A stretch of 64,000 bases of DNA from Xanthomonas nasturtii (GTDB lineage Bacteria; Pseudomonadota; Gammaproteobacteria; Xanthomonadales; Xanthomonadaceae). The position numbers were made by a program, and so were the translations under genes. Positions within the stretch are counted from its first letter, which is position 1. Each line of letters opens with the position of its first letter. The notes under the pieces were generated by a model. The model was given only the letters and a program-made list of their open reading frames with translations. It did not search any database and was not told where the DNA came from. Positions 1 through 8,669 of this stretch are shown here, piece after piece. Where the stretch lies: the NCBI RefSeq assembly GCF_001660815.1, contig NZ_LYMI01000023.1:1-64000 (forward strand). Direction: 5' to 3'.

Positions 1-160
1 TGGCCGGCAATCGTGGCGATAGCGCCTGCTCCAACGCACTCCACGGCAGCCGATGGCTTAGTTGAACCAGTGGATGGCGCAGGTCGATCTGGTTTTCCAG
101 ACGCGAACGAAACAACTCATCGGCAGGTAAGTGATCGGCAGCGGGACGGCGTGTGCGCAT
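1..160 (-). CDS. IS5-family transposase, N-terminal part (runs off left edge)
   Basis: Read on the minus strand from an ATG at 160, the frame stays open to the window edge (53 codons). It begins MRTRRPAADHLPADELFRSR and continues with LRHPLVQLSHRLPW, which I recognise as the N-terminal dimerisation/DNA-binding region (DUF772-like) of IS5-family transposases common in Xanthomonas. The catalytic DDE region lies outside the window, so whether the element is intact cannot be judged. The family assignment is from recalled sequence similarity; the partial state is directly visible. Confidence 0.75.
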   Translation of the reverse strand, partial: MRTRRPAADHLPADELFRSRLENQIDLRHPLVQLSHRLPWSALEQALSPRLPA

Positions 161-275
161 GGGCGAAAACTGCCAGAAACCAGTGCGTACATTAACGAAA
201 ACTGGCAGTTCCAGCACGCCGAAAACGCGGGGGACGCCCTGCAATGGATGTGGTTTGGGGGTTTTTCAGGGGCGA
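1..275 (-). mobile_element. End of an IS5-like insertion sequence
   Basis: The transposase start is followed, outward, by about 115 bases of leader. This leader holds a 9-bp inverted repeat (AACTGCCAG at 168-176, CTGGCAGTT at 202-210). Beyond it is a C-rich end on the transposase strand (CCCCTGAAAAACCCCC, plus-strand 256-273). CTAA follows at 276-279 and fits the CTAR target duplication typical of IS5-type elements. The boundary is inferred from these cues; the other terminal repeat is outside the window. Confidence 0.5.
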
Positions 276-283
276 CTAAAGAC

Positions 284-432
284 TGAGAGCAGCTAACGAA
301 ACATCGCGAGCGGTTGTCAGGTGGGTGCGGACGGCGCGCTCAGGACCGGAGTGGACACGTGTGGTACATGCCGATTCCGAGCCCCGACCGCGCGCGCCTG
401 GCAGCTGAGTAGGCGTTTCTGTTAGCTGCTCT
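284..432. repeat. Short inverted-repeat (MITE-like) element
   Basis: The segment is bounded by imperfect inverted repeats: GAGCAGCTAACGAAAC at 287-302 and GTTTCTGTTAGCTGCTC at 416-432. They match in 16 of 17 positions with one single-base gap. It has no plausible gene. Its first ~95 bases recur at 44921-45012 with clear similarity (shared core GCGGTTGTCAGGTGG), so this is a dispersed intergenic element rather than a local feature. Its mobilising element is unknown. Confidence 0.6.
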
Positions 433-481
433 GAAGTCGCCTCGTCCGGGTGACGGATTGCCGTCGCCCGGACGAAAAGGT

Positions 482-1816
482 CTAGCGCTTCTCGAACACC
501 GCAACGCTTTCCACGTGCGCGGTGTGCGGGAACATGTCCATCGCGCCGGCCGATACCAGCGTAAAGCCCTGCTCGTTGACCAGATAGCCGGCGTCGCGCG
601 CCAACGAGCCCGGGTGGCAACTCACATAGACGATGCGCTCGAACGTTTTCAGCGGCAGTTGTTGCAGCACTTCCAGGGCGCCGGAACGCGGCGGATCCAG
701 CAGCAACTTGTCGAAGCCCTGGCGCATCCAGGAAGCGTTGCGCTGATCCTGGGTCAGATCGGCAGCGTAGAACTGCGCATTGTCCAGACCATTGCGCCGG
801 GCATTCTCTTTCGCCCGCGCCACCAGCCCGGCGTCGCCTTCCACCCCCACCACCTCGCGCACCACGCGCGCCAGCGGCAGGGTGAAGTTGCCCAGGCCAC
901 AGAACAGATCCAGCACACGGTCGTCGGGTTTGGTATCGAGCAAGGCCAGCGCGTGCGCGATCATCTTCTGATTGAGCGAGGCGTTGACCTGGATGAAGTC
1001 CAGCGGCCGGAACGCCAGCTCCACATCCCATTGCGGCAGGCGGAACGACAACGGCACGTCCTGCGGCCATAGCGGATGCACGCTGTCCACCCCGCCGGGC
1101 TGCAGAAAGATCGCAAACCCGTGCTCCTGGGCAAAGGCGATCCAGGCCTGTTGGTCGCGCTCGCTCAGCGGCTGCATGTGACGAATGGTCAACGCTACCG
1201 TTTCGTCGCCGGCGATGAATTCGATCTGCGGAATGTCGCGCTTGCCATCCATGCTCTCGACCAGCGCGGCCAGCAACGGAATCTTGTCGCCGATCTGCGG
1301 GATCACCGTGTAGCAGACCGACAGATCGGCCACGAAGCGCGGATCGAGTTCGCGGAAACCGACCAGCGTCTTGTCCTTCTTCTCAACCCGCCGCACCGAG
1401 AAGCGACCCTTGCGGCGATAGCCCCAGTTGTCGCCACTGAGCGCAGGCAGCACGGCCTGCGGGGTGACGTGCCCGATGCGCTCGAGGTTGTCCATCAGCA
1501 CGCGCTGTTTGGCCACGATCTGCTGCGACTCGTCCAGATGCTGCAGCACGCAGCCGGCGCAGACGCCGAAATGCGGGCAGCGCGGGGTGACCCGTTGTGG
1601 GGATGCCTCCAGCACCTCCACCGTCTTGGCTTCATCGAAATGTCGGCTGCGGGCAGTGGGTTCGGCACGCACCAGCTCACCGGGCAGGGCGCCGCTGATG
1701 AAGGTGACCTTGCCGCCCTCGCCGTCGCGGCGCGCCACACCGCGGCCGTCATGGCTCAGGTCGGTAATCGCGGTCTGGAAGGGAGTACGGTCGAAACGGT
1801 TTCTGGTTCTGGCCAC
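482..1816 (-). CDS. rlmD: 23S rRNA (uracil-C5)-methyltransferase RlmD
   Basis: SAM-dependent methyltransferase expected to form m5U1939 in 23S rRNA, in the cytoplasm. The 444-residue product has an N-terminal TRAM-like RNA-binding region (about 1-70). The cluster-ligand cysteines are C80, C86 and C89 (RCPHFGVCAGC). The SAM-binding loop reads LDLFCGLGNFTLPLA, followed by LLLDPPRSG and the catalytic-cysteine motif VSCHPGS near the C-terminus. Length and motifs match the RlmD/RumA family. I chose the GTG at 1816 (protein begins MARTRNRFDRTPF) because the 35 codons upstream look non-coding. It is convergent with the IS-end region and divergent from the REC-Hpt gene. Confidence 0.93.
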   Translation of the reverse strand: MARTRNRFDRTPFQTAITDLSHDGRGVARRDGEGGKVTFISGALPGELVRAEPTARSRHFDEAKTVEVLEASPQRVTPRCPHFGVCAGCVLQHLDESQQIVAKQRVLMDNLERIGHVTPQAVLPALSGDNWGYRRKGRFSVRRVEKKDKTLVGFRELDPRFVADLSVCYTVIPQIGDKIPLLAALVESMDGKRDIPQIEFIAGDETVALTIRHMQPLSERDQQAWIAFAQEHGFAIFLQPGGVDSVHPLWPQDVPLSFRLPQWDVELAFRPLDFIQVNASLNQKMIAHALALLDTKPDDRVLDLFCGLGNFTLPLARVVREVVGVEGDAGLVARAKENARRNGLDNAQFYAADLTQDQRNASWMRQGFDKLLLDPPRSGALEVLQQLPLKTFERIVYVSCHPGSLARDAGYLVNEQGFTLVSAGAMDMFPHTAHVESVAVFEKR

Positions 1817-1974
1817 GTGGCGACAAGCTGCGGGCAAAAAGGGTGCGTATTGTCGCAGATGCGATCGACCGAGGCCGCGCCAGGCAGCGCAGCAATTGTC
1901 GCGCCCCACAAACCCAGGCAAACTCCGGGTGTGCGCGGCGAATCAGGACGCAGCATCGCTGACAAGGAGGCAGC

Positions 1975-2697
1975 ATGAACATGGCCACACGCCAGGAATC
2001 CAACCCACGCATCTTGCTGGTGGAAGACGACCCGATCAGCCGAGGCTTCCTGCAGGCTGTGCTGGAAGGCCTCCCCGCGACGGTGGACTGCGCCGACTCT
2101 CTGTCTTCCGCACTCGACCGCGCGCGCGAACGTCGCCACGACCTGTGGCTGATCGACGTCAATCTTCCCGATGGCACCGGCAGCGGGTTGCTGCGTGCAT
2201 TGCGCCTGCTGCACCCGGACGTGCCGGCCCTGGCGCACACCGCCGACATCACCATGGCGATGCAACGCGGCCTGCAGTCCGACGGATTTCTGGAAACCCT
2301 GGTCAAACCGCTGACCTCCGAACGCCTGCTGCAGGCAGTGCGGCGCGGCCTGGCGCGGGGCCGCTACAGCGTGGCGCCGGTGAGCGTGCTGGACATCGCC
2401 GCCAGCGATTGGGACGAGGCGGCCGCGCTCAGCGCGCTCAACGGCCAGCAGCACCATCTCAACGCGTTGCGCGAGCTGTTCCTGGCCGAACTCCCGGGCA
2501 GCCGCGATGCGGTGGATTCGGCCCTGCAGATCAGCGACGAGCAGGCACTGCGCAACCATCTGCATCGGCTGCAGGCCAGCTGCGGCTTCGTCGGCGCGGC
2601 GCGGCTCGCCGGTGCGGTACGCCTGCTGCGCGGCGACCCGCAATCGCGCACCGCGCGCACCCAGTTCCATGCAGCGGTGGCTGCGTTGCTGCATTGA
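1975..2697 (+). CDS. Response regulator with C-terminal Hpt domain
   Basis: A 240-residue REC-Hpt protein. The receiver (about 12-125) has the acidic pocket E17-D18-D19, phospho-acceptor D61 (LIDVNLPDG) and conserved K111. The C-terminal part (about 150-235) is helical and holds a phosphotransfer motif centred on H197 (LHRLQASCGFVGAARL), the pattern of Hpt domains. It could receive a phosphoryl group on the aspartate and pass or store it on the histidine, as an intermediate in a multistep phosphorelay. No kinase is adjacent; kinases in this window lie about 57 kb away. A strong AAGGAGG precedes the ATG. The partner and output are unknown. Confidence 0.82.
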   Translation: MNMATRQESNPRILLVEDDPISRGFLQAVLEGLPATVDCADSLSSALDRARERRHDLWLIDVNLPDGTGSGLLRALRLLHPDVPALAHTADITMAMQRGLQSDGFLETLVKPLTSERLLQAVRRGLARGRYSVAPVSVLDIAASDWDEAAALSALNGQQHHLNALRELFLAELPGSRDAVDSALQISDEQALRNHLHRLQASCGFVGAARLAGAVRLLRGDPQSRTARTQFHAAVAALLH

Positions 2698-2843
2698 AAG
2701 CACTACATCGGTGTTATTCGGGCTTGGCACAGCGTTCGATGCCGTGCATCGCAGTTGTTCGGATCGAGAGGTTTGCGGCTGGCAGCGCTGACGGCACTGG
2801 CGCACTCACAGCAGCATCGCGTGCATGCCCAAGGCTGATCCGA

Positions 2844-3566
2844 TCAGCGCCGGCGTGCCAGGTCCTCAAGCATTTCCCAGGACTTCAGCCCGCGCCCGCC
2901 CAGATGATGCAGCAGCACACTGCGCATGCTACGCCGTAGACCAGGCATGTCGTCTGCGGCCGGCATGACATCCTCGCCCAGCGCCAGCAGCGCCGAACCG
3001 GTGACGGTTTCGCGGCGATCCTGCGCCAGGCGTTCGCTCAACACGCGCAATGCGCCTTCCTGCGGATCCAGGCGATACCGCGCTGCCGGATCGATCGGCT
3101 GCCCGTCGCTGTCGTGCTGCAGATCGAAGGCGAACCCCAGCCCTTCCAGCACATCGCGCTCGAACCGACGCAGCCCCCAGGCCAACGGCAGATCGGACGC
3201 GAGGTGCGCCCGCGCCTGCGCGTAGCAGGCATACAGTTCGGGCACCGGATCGTTACGCGGGGCGAGCCGCAGCAGCAACTCGCTGATGTAGAAACCGGCC
3301 AGCATGGTCTCGCCGATTAGACGCGGCGCAGTATCCAGCGCCTCGGCCTGGCGCAACTGGGCCAACTCGCCGCGCTGCACGGCGCTGAACTGAATCAGCT
3401 GCAATGGCTGCAAGGCAGCGCGCAACGCCTGCTTGCGCGGGCCATGCACACCGCGCGCCAATAGTCCCACCCGTCCGTGCTGCTCGGTCAGCACTTCCAC
3501 CAGCAGACTGGTCTCGCGCCAGGCACGCACGTGCAGGACGAAGCCATGTTCGTGCTCGATCAGCAT
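2844..3566 (-). CDS. recO: DNA repair protein RecO
   Basis: RecO binds ssDNA and SSB and helps load RecA with RecR in recombinational repair. The product begins [20 protein letters not shown], a typical RecO N-terminal OB-fold start, and includes [13 protein letters not shown]. The helical C-terminal half has [20 protein letters not shown], characteristic of the family. About 240 residues is the usual length. The start at 3566 is preferred over one 16 codons upstream, because those codons read through a GC-rich repeat. It is the last gene of the lepB-rnc-era-recO run, separated from era by about 250 bp of repeat-rich DNA. Confidence 0.93.
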   Translation of the reverse strand: MLIEHEHGFVLHVRAWRETSLLVEVLTEQHGRVGLLARGVHGPRKQALRAALQPLQLIQFSAVQRGELAQLRQAEALDTAPRLIGETMLAGFYISELLLRLAPRNDPVPELYACYAQARAHLASDLPLAWGLRRFERDVLEGLGFAFDLQHDSDGQPIDPAARYRLDPQEGALRVLSERLAQDRRETVTGSALLALGEDVMPAADDMPGLRRSMRSVLLHHLGGRGLKSWEMLEDLARRR

Positions 3567-3578
3567 GTCCTGGGGAGC

Positions 3579-3815
3579 CGGAACCGGGGAACGGGGACCC
3601 GGGATCCTGGACAAGCCAGGACGAGCAGTGGCGGCTCACCACACCAGTGAAGATGCGCCACACCATCGCATCCGCCAAATCCGCGCGCCAGGCCGTCAGC
3701 ATGGGGGGCGCCCCATAACGATGTTCCCCGCCTAGCTTGGGCGACCGGTCCAGCGCTCTTACCGGGTCCCCGGTCCCCGGCCCCCGGCCCCCGGTCCAGG
3801 ATCCCCGGTCCCGCC
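3579..3815. repeat. Inverted GGTCCCC-type heptad repeats between recO and era
   Basis: Two GC-rich arrays face each other. Plus-strand 3579-3612 is a G-rich run ending in GGGATCCTGGAC. Plus-strand 3774-3815 reads as successive heptads GGTCCCC, GGTCCCC, GGCCCCC, GGCCCCC, GGTCCAG, GATCCCC, GGTCCCG. The GTCCAGGATCCCC in the second array is the reverse complement of the end of the first, so the pair can form a long stem around about 160 bases. The ~250-bp gap holds no convincing gene. Confidence 0.65.
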
Positions 3816-3816
3816 C

Positions 3817-4716
3817 TCATTCGTACCCGAACGCCTTCAGCGCGGCCTCGTCGTCCGACCAGCCTTCGCGCACGCGCACCCAGGTTTCCAGGAACACCTT
3901 GGCACCGAACAGCCGCTCCATCTGCAGGCGCGCCTTGCCGCCGATTTCCTTCAGGCGGGTGCCGCCCTTGCCGATCACGATCGCCTTCTGGCCTTCGCGT
4001 TCGACCCAGATCACCGCACCAATGCGCAGCAACGCGCCGTCTTCGGCAAAGCGCTCGATCTCCACCGTGGTGGCGTACGGCAGTTCTTCGCCGAGCTGGC
4101 GCATCAACTGCTCGCGCACCAGTTCACCGGCCAGGAAGCGCTGGCTGCGGTCGGTGATCTCGTCTTCGCCGAACATTGCCTCGGCTTCGGGCACCAGCTT
4201 GAGCAGGTCACCGACCAGCGCTTCCAGGCCCTTGCGCTTGAGCGCCGACACCGGGTGCACGGCGGCAAACGTGCGGCCCTCGCTGACCTGGGCCAGAAAC
4301 GGGAACAGTGCGGTCTTGTCCTTGAGCCGGTCGACCTTGTTGACCACCAGCACCACCGGCACGGCGGCATCGCTGAGCACGCGGAACGCCAGCGTGTCTT
4401 CCTCGTCCCAACGGCCAGCTTCGATCACCAGCACTGCCGCATCCACGCCTTCGAGCGAGCCGCGCGCGGCGCGATTCATCACCCGATTCATCGCGCGCTT
4501 CTGCTCGCGGTGCAAGCCGGGCGTATCGACCAGCACCAGCTGGCCTTCCGGGAAGGTGGCGATGCCCAGCAATCGATGACGCGTGGTCTGCGGCCGGTTG
4601 GACACGATGCTGACCTTCGCGCCCACCAGGGCGTTGGTCAGGGTGGACTTGCCGACGTTGGGCCGGCCGATCACCGCAACGCTACCGCTGCGGTGGGGAG
4701 AAGATGTTTCGCTCAC
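3817..4716 (-). CDS. era: GTPase Era
   Basis: Essential Ras-like GTPase that binds 16S rRNA near its 3' end during 30S assembly. The 299-residue product has the P-loop GRPNVGKST close to the N-terminus, the switch element DTPGLH, and NKVD for guanine recognition. The C-terminal KH domain carries [13 protein letters not shown]. The start is a GTG at 4716 that overlaps the stop of rnc (GTGA), indicating translational coupling; upstream in-frame codons are inside rnc. The order rnc-era-recO is conserved widely in proteobacteria. Confidence 0.96.
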   Translation of the reverse strand: MSETSSPHRSGSVAVIGRPNVGKSTLTNALVGAKVSIVSNRPQTTRHRLLGIATFPEGQLVLVDTPGLHREQKRAMNRVMNRAARGSLEGVDAAVLVIEAGRWDEEDTLAFRVLSDAAVPVVLVVNKVDRLKDKTALFPFLAQVSEGRTFAAVHPVSALKRKGLEALVGDLLKLVPEAEAMFGEDEITDRSQRFLAGELVREQLMRQLGEELPYATTVEIERFAEDGALLRIGAVIWVEREGQKAIVIGKGGTRLKEIGGKARLQMERLFGAKVFLETWVRVREGWSDDEAALKAFGYE

Positions 4717-5396
4717 GTGTTTGAATCCAGTTGTGCGATGACAAGAGTCGCCGCCTGTTGCTCGGCGAGGCGACGCGAGGTGCCCTGGCCCTCGGCGCGG
4801 GCGGTGGGCTGCTCCAGAATGCAGGCGACGTGGAACTGCTTGGCATGTTCGTCGCCGCTTTCGCTGATCAGAGCATAGTTGGGCAGCGGCAGCTGGCGCG
4901 CCTGCAGCCATTCCTGCAGCCGGGTCTTGGGATCTTTTTCTGCCTTGCCCACCGGCAATGCTGCCAGCGAGGCTTCGAACCAGGGCAGCACCACCGCACG
5001 GCAGCGCTCGAACCCACAGTCCAGGTAAATGGCTGCAACGATCGCTTCGACCGCATCGGCCAGGATCGAATCGCGCCTGTGACCACCGGACTTCAATTCG
5101 CCTGGCCCAAGCGTGAGGCGCTCGCCCAGACTGAGGGTACGCCCGATCACCGCCAGCGCCCCTTCGCGCACCAGCTCGGCGCGCGCGCGGGTCAATGCGC
5201 CTTCATCGGCCTTGGGCCAGCGCTGATACAGCGCCTCGGCAATCAGCAGATTGACAATGCCGTCGCCAAGAAACTCAAGCCGCTCGTTATGCGGTGTCCC
5301 GGCGCTGCGATGCCGTAGCGCCTGGGCGAGCAGAGCCGGATCGGCAAAGGCATGCCCGATCGGATCACCGCGCTGGAAGGTTCTATTCGACACCAC
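4713..5396 (-). CDS. rnc: Ribonuclease III
   Basis: Double-strand-specific endoribonuclease for rRNA precursors and structured mRNAs. The N-terminal endonuclease domain has the signature [11 protein letters not shown], with GDG rather than the commoner GDS, and the second metal-binding acidic segment [15 protein letters not shown]-terminal dsRNA-binding domain follows (about 155-225), ending [14 protein letters not shown]. At 227 residues the length is normal. It starts with tandem GTG codons at 5396 and overlaps the end of the DUF4845 gene by 14 bases; its own stop overlaps the era start. Confidence 0.95.
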   Translation of the reverse strand: MVSNRTFQRGDPIGHAFADPALLAQALRHRSAGTPHNERLEFLGDGIVNLLIAEALYQRWPKADEGALTRARAELVREGALAVIGRTLSLGERLTLGPGELKSGGHRRDSILADAVEAIVAAIYLDCGFERCRAVVLPWFEASLAALPVGKAEKDPKTRLQEWLQARQLPLPNYALISESGDEHAKQFHVACILEQPTARAEGQGTSRRLAEQQAATLVIAQLDSNT

Positions 5397-5760
5397 GTCC
5401 AGTCATATCCTGCGACGTTTCGAATTTACCGACAATATCCAGATTGCCGATCAATTCGCGGCGCACTTCGTAGTTCACCTTCATGCGCCAGCCGCCATCG
5501 ACACGCTCGAACTTGACGTCTTCTTTTTTGACGTTTTCCGAGTAGTTGATATAGAGCCGACGAAAGAACAGATCCTGCAACTTGGACGGATCCATGGTTG
5601 CGCTGCCGGGCTCCTTGGCCAGGCCCTTCATGGCAGTACGCACGGAGTAATACTCCTGATACATCGGGAACAGCTTCATCCCGATATACAGACCGAACCC
5701 CACCACCGCCAGCACCACCACGAACGACGTCAACGTCATACCGCTTTGCTTGCGCTTCAT
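5383..5760 (-). CDS. DUF4845 membrane protein between lepB and rnc
   Basis: A 125-residue protein beginning [21 protein letters not shown] positively charged N-terminus and one hydrophobic helix (about 8-28) are followed by a soluble, probably periplasmic domain with no catalytic motif I recognise. Proteins of this type (DUF4845) are found between lepB and rnc in many gammaproteobacteria, as here. The N-terminus resembles a type IV pilin-like leader (KQSGMTL), but the characteristic F-T-L-I-E sequence is not matched. Start chosen at 5760, behind AGGGGAAG. Function unknown; co-transcription with lepB (30 bp gap) and rnc (overlap) is likely. Confidence 0.85.
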   Translation of the reverse strand: MKRKQSGMTLTSFVVVLAVVGFGLYIGMKLFPMYQEYYSVRTAMKGLAKEPGSATMDPSKLQDLFFRRLYINYSENVKKEDVKFERVDGGWRMKVNYEVRRELIGNLDIVGKFETSQDMTGRGVE

Positions 5761-5790
5761 TGTGCTTCCCCTGGCACGCCGTGCGTGCAT

Positions 5791-6591
5791 TTACTGGATT
5801 CCAGTCCCGATCCGCGATGGATCGAAACTCCCCCTGCAGAACCACCCTTCGCAATTGAGCCAGATCAAGAACGCCTTGCCGCGCAGATTGGCTTCCGGCA
5901 GGAAGTGCGTCTGGGTCCAGAACCGGCTGTCTTCGCTGTTGTCGCGATTATCCCCCATCACGAAATAGCTGGCGGCCGGCACGGTCCAGTCGCCCTGCCC
6001 GGCCGGCATGTTGCGGTCCACCCATTCCAGCACGGTGTGCGTGCGGCCCGGCAGGTCCTCGACCAGCAGCGTGGTGCCGGTCATCTCGGCGCCCTTGCCC
6101 TTGCCGATGTACTCGCCCTTGACCGTGTAGCGCATGGGCTTGTCGTTGATGTACAGCGTATCGCCGTGGAAGCCGATCTTGTCGCCCGGCAGGCCCACCA
6201 CGCGCTTGATCCAGTTCTGGTCCGGCGCATGCGGCGGCTTGAACACCACCACGTCGCCGCGCTTGGGCTCGCCGGTGGGAATGAACTTGGTATTGGTGAT
6301 CGGCAGGCGGAAGCCGTACGCGAACTTGTTGACCAGGATGAAATCGCCGATCAACAGATTGGGCATCATCGAACTGGACGGAATCTTGTACGGCTCGGCC
6401 ACGAAGCTGCGCAGGATCAGCACCACCGCCAGCACCGGGAAAAAGGCGCGCGAGTAGTCGATGATCGCCGGCTCGCTGTCCAGCAACCCGGCACGCGCCG
6501 CTCGACGCCTGGCCAGGAACAGCTTGTCCAGCAGCCAGATGAAGCCGGAACCCAGCGTCAGGACAACCAGGATGATTTCAAACCATTTCAT
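5791..6591 (-). CDS. lepB: Signal peptidase I
   Basis: Inner-membrane serine protease that cleaves Sec and Tat signal peptides on the periplasmic side. The 266-residue product has two N-terminal membrane helices (about 3-22 and 48-68). The catalytic serine is in PSSSMMPNLLIGD, and the catalytic lysine lies in the WIKRVVGLPGD region. The conserved C-terminal GDNRDNSEDSRFW follows. The ATG at 6591 starts MKWFEIILVV; the longer upstream frame runs through a repeat and lacks family similarity. It lies downstream of lepA, as in E. coli. Confidence 0.95.
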   Translation of the reverse strand: MKWFEIILVVLTLGSGFIWLLDKLFLARRRAARAGLLDSEPAIIDYSRAFFPVLAVVLILRSFVAEPYKIPSSSMMPNLLIGDFILVNKFAYGFRLPITNTKFIPTGEPKRGDVVVFKPPHAPDQNWIKRVVGLPGDKIGFHGDTLYINDKPMRYTVKGEYIGKGKGAEMTGTTLLVEDLPGRTHTVLEWVDRNMPAGQGDWTVPAASYFVMGDNRDNSEDSRFWTQTHFLPEANLRGKAFLIWLNCEGWFCRGSFDPSRIGTGIQ

Positions 6592-6599
6592 TGATGTTC

Positions 6600-6695
6600 C
6601 TTCGGAACGGGATTCGGGATTGGAGATCGGGGATTCGCAAAAACTCGGGAGCCGGCATGCTTTTACCAATCCCTAATCACGAATCCCGAATCCCT
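6600..6695. repeat. Inverted GGGATTC heptad hairpin between lepA and lepB
   Basis: The G-rich arm (6605-6640, units GGGATTC and close variants ending GGGATTCGCAAAAAC) is complementary to the C-rich arm at 6659-6695 (CAATCCCTAATC, GAATCCCGAATCCC). The sequence occupies nearly the whole ~105-bp space between lepA and lepB, so it would fold into a long mRNA hairpin inside the operon. It shares the array plus GCAAAA core with the elements at 8573-8667 and elsewhere. Confidence 0.7.
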
Positions 6696-6696
6696 G

Positions 6697-8502
6697 CTAC
6701 TTATCCATCTGCAGGACAGCCAGGAAGGCCTCCTGCGGAATCTCCACGCGGCCGACCTGCTTCATGCGCTTCTTGCCTTCTTTCTGCTTTTCCAGCAGCT
6801 TTTTCTTGCGCGAAACATCGCCACCATAGCACTTGGCCAACACGTTCTTGCGCATCGCCTTGACCGTGGAACGGGAGATGATCTGCGAGCCGACGGCGGC
6901 CTGGATCGCCACGTCGAACATCTGCCGCGGGATCAATTCCTTCATCTTTTCGCACAGTTCGCGGCCGCGCCTGTCAGCGTAGCTGCGGTGCACGATGATG
7001 CTCAACGCATCGACCTTGTCGCCGTTGATCAGCGTGTCCACGCGCACGAACGGGCCGGCATCGAAACGCAGGAAGTGATAGTCCAGCGAGGCGTAACCGC
7101 GCGAGACCGACTTGAGCTTGTCGAAGAAATCCAGCACCACTTCGGCCATCGGCAGCTCGTAGCTGATCTGCACCTGGCTGCCCAGGTAGTTGATGCCGAT
7201 CTGGCTGCCGCGCTTTTCTTCGCACAAGGTGATGATGTTGCCGACGTAATCGGGCGGGGTGAGGATGTTGGCGCGAATGATCGGTTCGCGAATCTCTTCC
7301 ACGTTGTTGAGCGGCGGCAGCTTGGACGGGTTGTCCATCGGGATAACGCTGCCGTCGGTCTTGAGCACCTCATAGACCACGGTGGGCGCGGTCGAGATCA
7401 GGTTGAGGTTGTACTCGCGCTCCAGCCGCTCCTGCACGATCTCCATGTGCAGCATGCCCAGGAAGCCGCAGCGGAAGCCGAAGCCCATCGCCTCGGAGCT
7501 TTCCGGCTCGAAGCGCAGCGCCGCGTCGTTCAAACGCAGCTTGTCCAGCGCTTCGCGCAGGTCCGGATAGTCTTCGGCATCGACCGGGAACAGGCCGGCG
7601 AACACGCGCGGCTGCATTTCCTGGAAGCCGGGCAGCGCATGCGGTGCCGGGTCGGCGGCCAGGGTCAGGGTGTCGCCGACCGGCGCGCCGTGCACGTCCT
7701 TGATCGAGGCGTTGATCCAGCCCACTTCGCCGGCACCCAGCGCAGGCAATTCCTTGCGCTTGGGCGTGAACACGCCGACCTTGTCGACCAGATGCGTGCG
7801 GCCGGTGGACATCACCAGGATCTTGCTGCCCGGCTTGATCTCGCCCTGCATCACGCGCACCAGCGAGACCACGCCCAGGTAGTTGTCGAACCAGGAATCG
7901 ATGATCAGCGCCTGCAGCTTGTCGGTGTCGCGCGGCTTGGGCGGCGGGATGCGATGCACGATCGCCTCCAGCACCAGATCGATGTTCAGACCGGTCTTGG
8001 CGCTGACCGCCACCGCGTCTTCGGCGTCGATGCCGATCACCGCTTCGATCTCGGCCTTGGCGCGATCGACATCGGCGGTGGGCAGGTCGATCTTGTTGAG
8101 CACCGGCACCACTTCCAGCCCCTGCTCCACCGCGGTGTAGCAGTTGGCCACCGATTGCGCTTCCACGCCCTGGGCGGCATCCACCACCAGCAACGCGCCT
8201 TCGCACGCGGCCAGCGAGCGGCTGACTTCATACGAGAAGTCCACGTGCCCGGGGGTGTCGATGAAATTCAGGTGGTAGACCTGCCCGTCCTTTGCCGTGT
8301 ACGGCAAGGACACCGACTGCGCCTTGATGGTGATGCCGCGTTCGCGCTCGATCGGGTTGGAGTCGAGCACCTGGGCCTCCATCTCGCGCGCCTGCAGGCC
8401 GCCGCACAGTTGGATGATCCGGTCGGCCAGGGTGGATTTCCCGTGGTCAACGTGGGCAATGATGGAGAAGTTGCGGATGTTCCGCATTGAATCAGAGGAC
8501 AT
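6697..8502 (-). CDS. lepA: Elongation factor 4 (LepA)
   Basis: Ribosome-binding translational GTPase implicated in back-translocation and 30S biogenesis. Domains in order are the G domain with P-loop [17 protein letters not shown] and NKID; EF-G-like domains II and III; an EF-G domain V-like fold; and the LepA-specific C-terminus, ending [17 protein letters not shown]. It is 601 codons from 8502. An internal ATG five codons in ([12 protein letters not shown], 8487) matches the start usually seen and may be the true one, as neither has a clear Shine-Dalgarno. Heptad hairpins lie on both sides. Confidence 0.96.
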   Translation of the reverse strand: MSSDSMRNIRNFSIIAHVDHGKSTLADRIIQLCGGLQAREMEAQVLDSNPIERERGITIKAQSVSLPYTAKDGQVYHLNFIDTPGHVDFSYEVSRSLAACEGALLVVDAAQGVEAQSVANCYTAVEQGLEVVPVLNKIDLPTADVDRAKAEIEAVIGIDAEDAVAVSAKTGLNIDLVLEAIVHRIPPPKPRDTDKLQALIIDSWFDNYLGVVSLVRVMQGEIKPGSKILVMSTGRTHLVDKVGVFTPKRKELPALGAGEVGWINASIKDVHGAPVGDTLTLAADPAPHALPGFQEMQPRVFAGLFPVDAEDYPDLREALDKLRLNDAALRFEPESSEAMGFGFRCGFLGMLHMEIVQERLEREYNLNLISTAPTVVYEVLKTDGSVIPMDNPSKLPPLNNVEEIREPIIRANILTPPDYVGNIITLCEEKRGSQIGINYLGSQVQISYELPMAEVVLDFFDKLKSVSRGYASLDYHFLRFDAGPFVRVDTLINGDKVDALSIIVHRSYADRRGRELCEKMKELIPRQMFDVAIQAAVGSQIISRSTVKAMRKNVLAKCYGGDVSRKKKLLEKQKEGKKRMKQVGRVEIPQEAFLAVLQMDK

Positions 8503-8572
8503 TGAGGTGGGCGCCGGCGGTGCCGTCGTCAGGGTAACGCAGCATTATCGCACGGCCGGCCCCCTTGGGGCC

Positions 8573-8667
8573 GGGGGATTGGGGAATCGGGATTCGGGAA
8601 TCGCAAAAGCCAGGCGGGCTATCGCCTCGCGGAGCCGCTCTTGCCATTCCCGATTCCCGATTCCCTC
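8573..8667. repeat. Inverted GGGAATC heptad hairpin between mucD and lepA
   Basis: The plus-strand G-rich arm (about 8573-8611: GGGAATC, GGGATTC, GGGAATC, then GCAAAAGC) is nearly the exact reverse complement of the C-rich arm at 8638-8667 (GCTCTTGC then ATTCCCGATTCCCGATTCCC). The stem is about 28 bp with a roughly 26-base loop. It fills most of the ~165 bp between the mucD stop and the lepA start. Confidence 0.75.
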
Positions 8668-8669
8668 CG

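Noticed and set aside
5725-5760. DUF4845 protein considered as a type IV pilin
   Set aside because: The leader lacks the G/F-T-L-x-E cleavage consensus, and the lepB-rnc context is the usual place of DUF4845.
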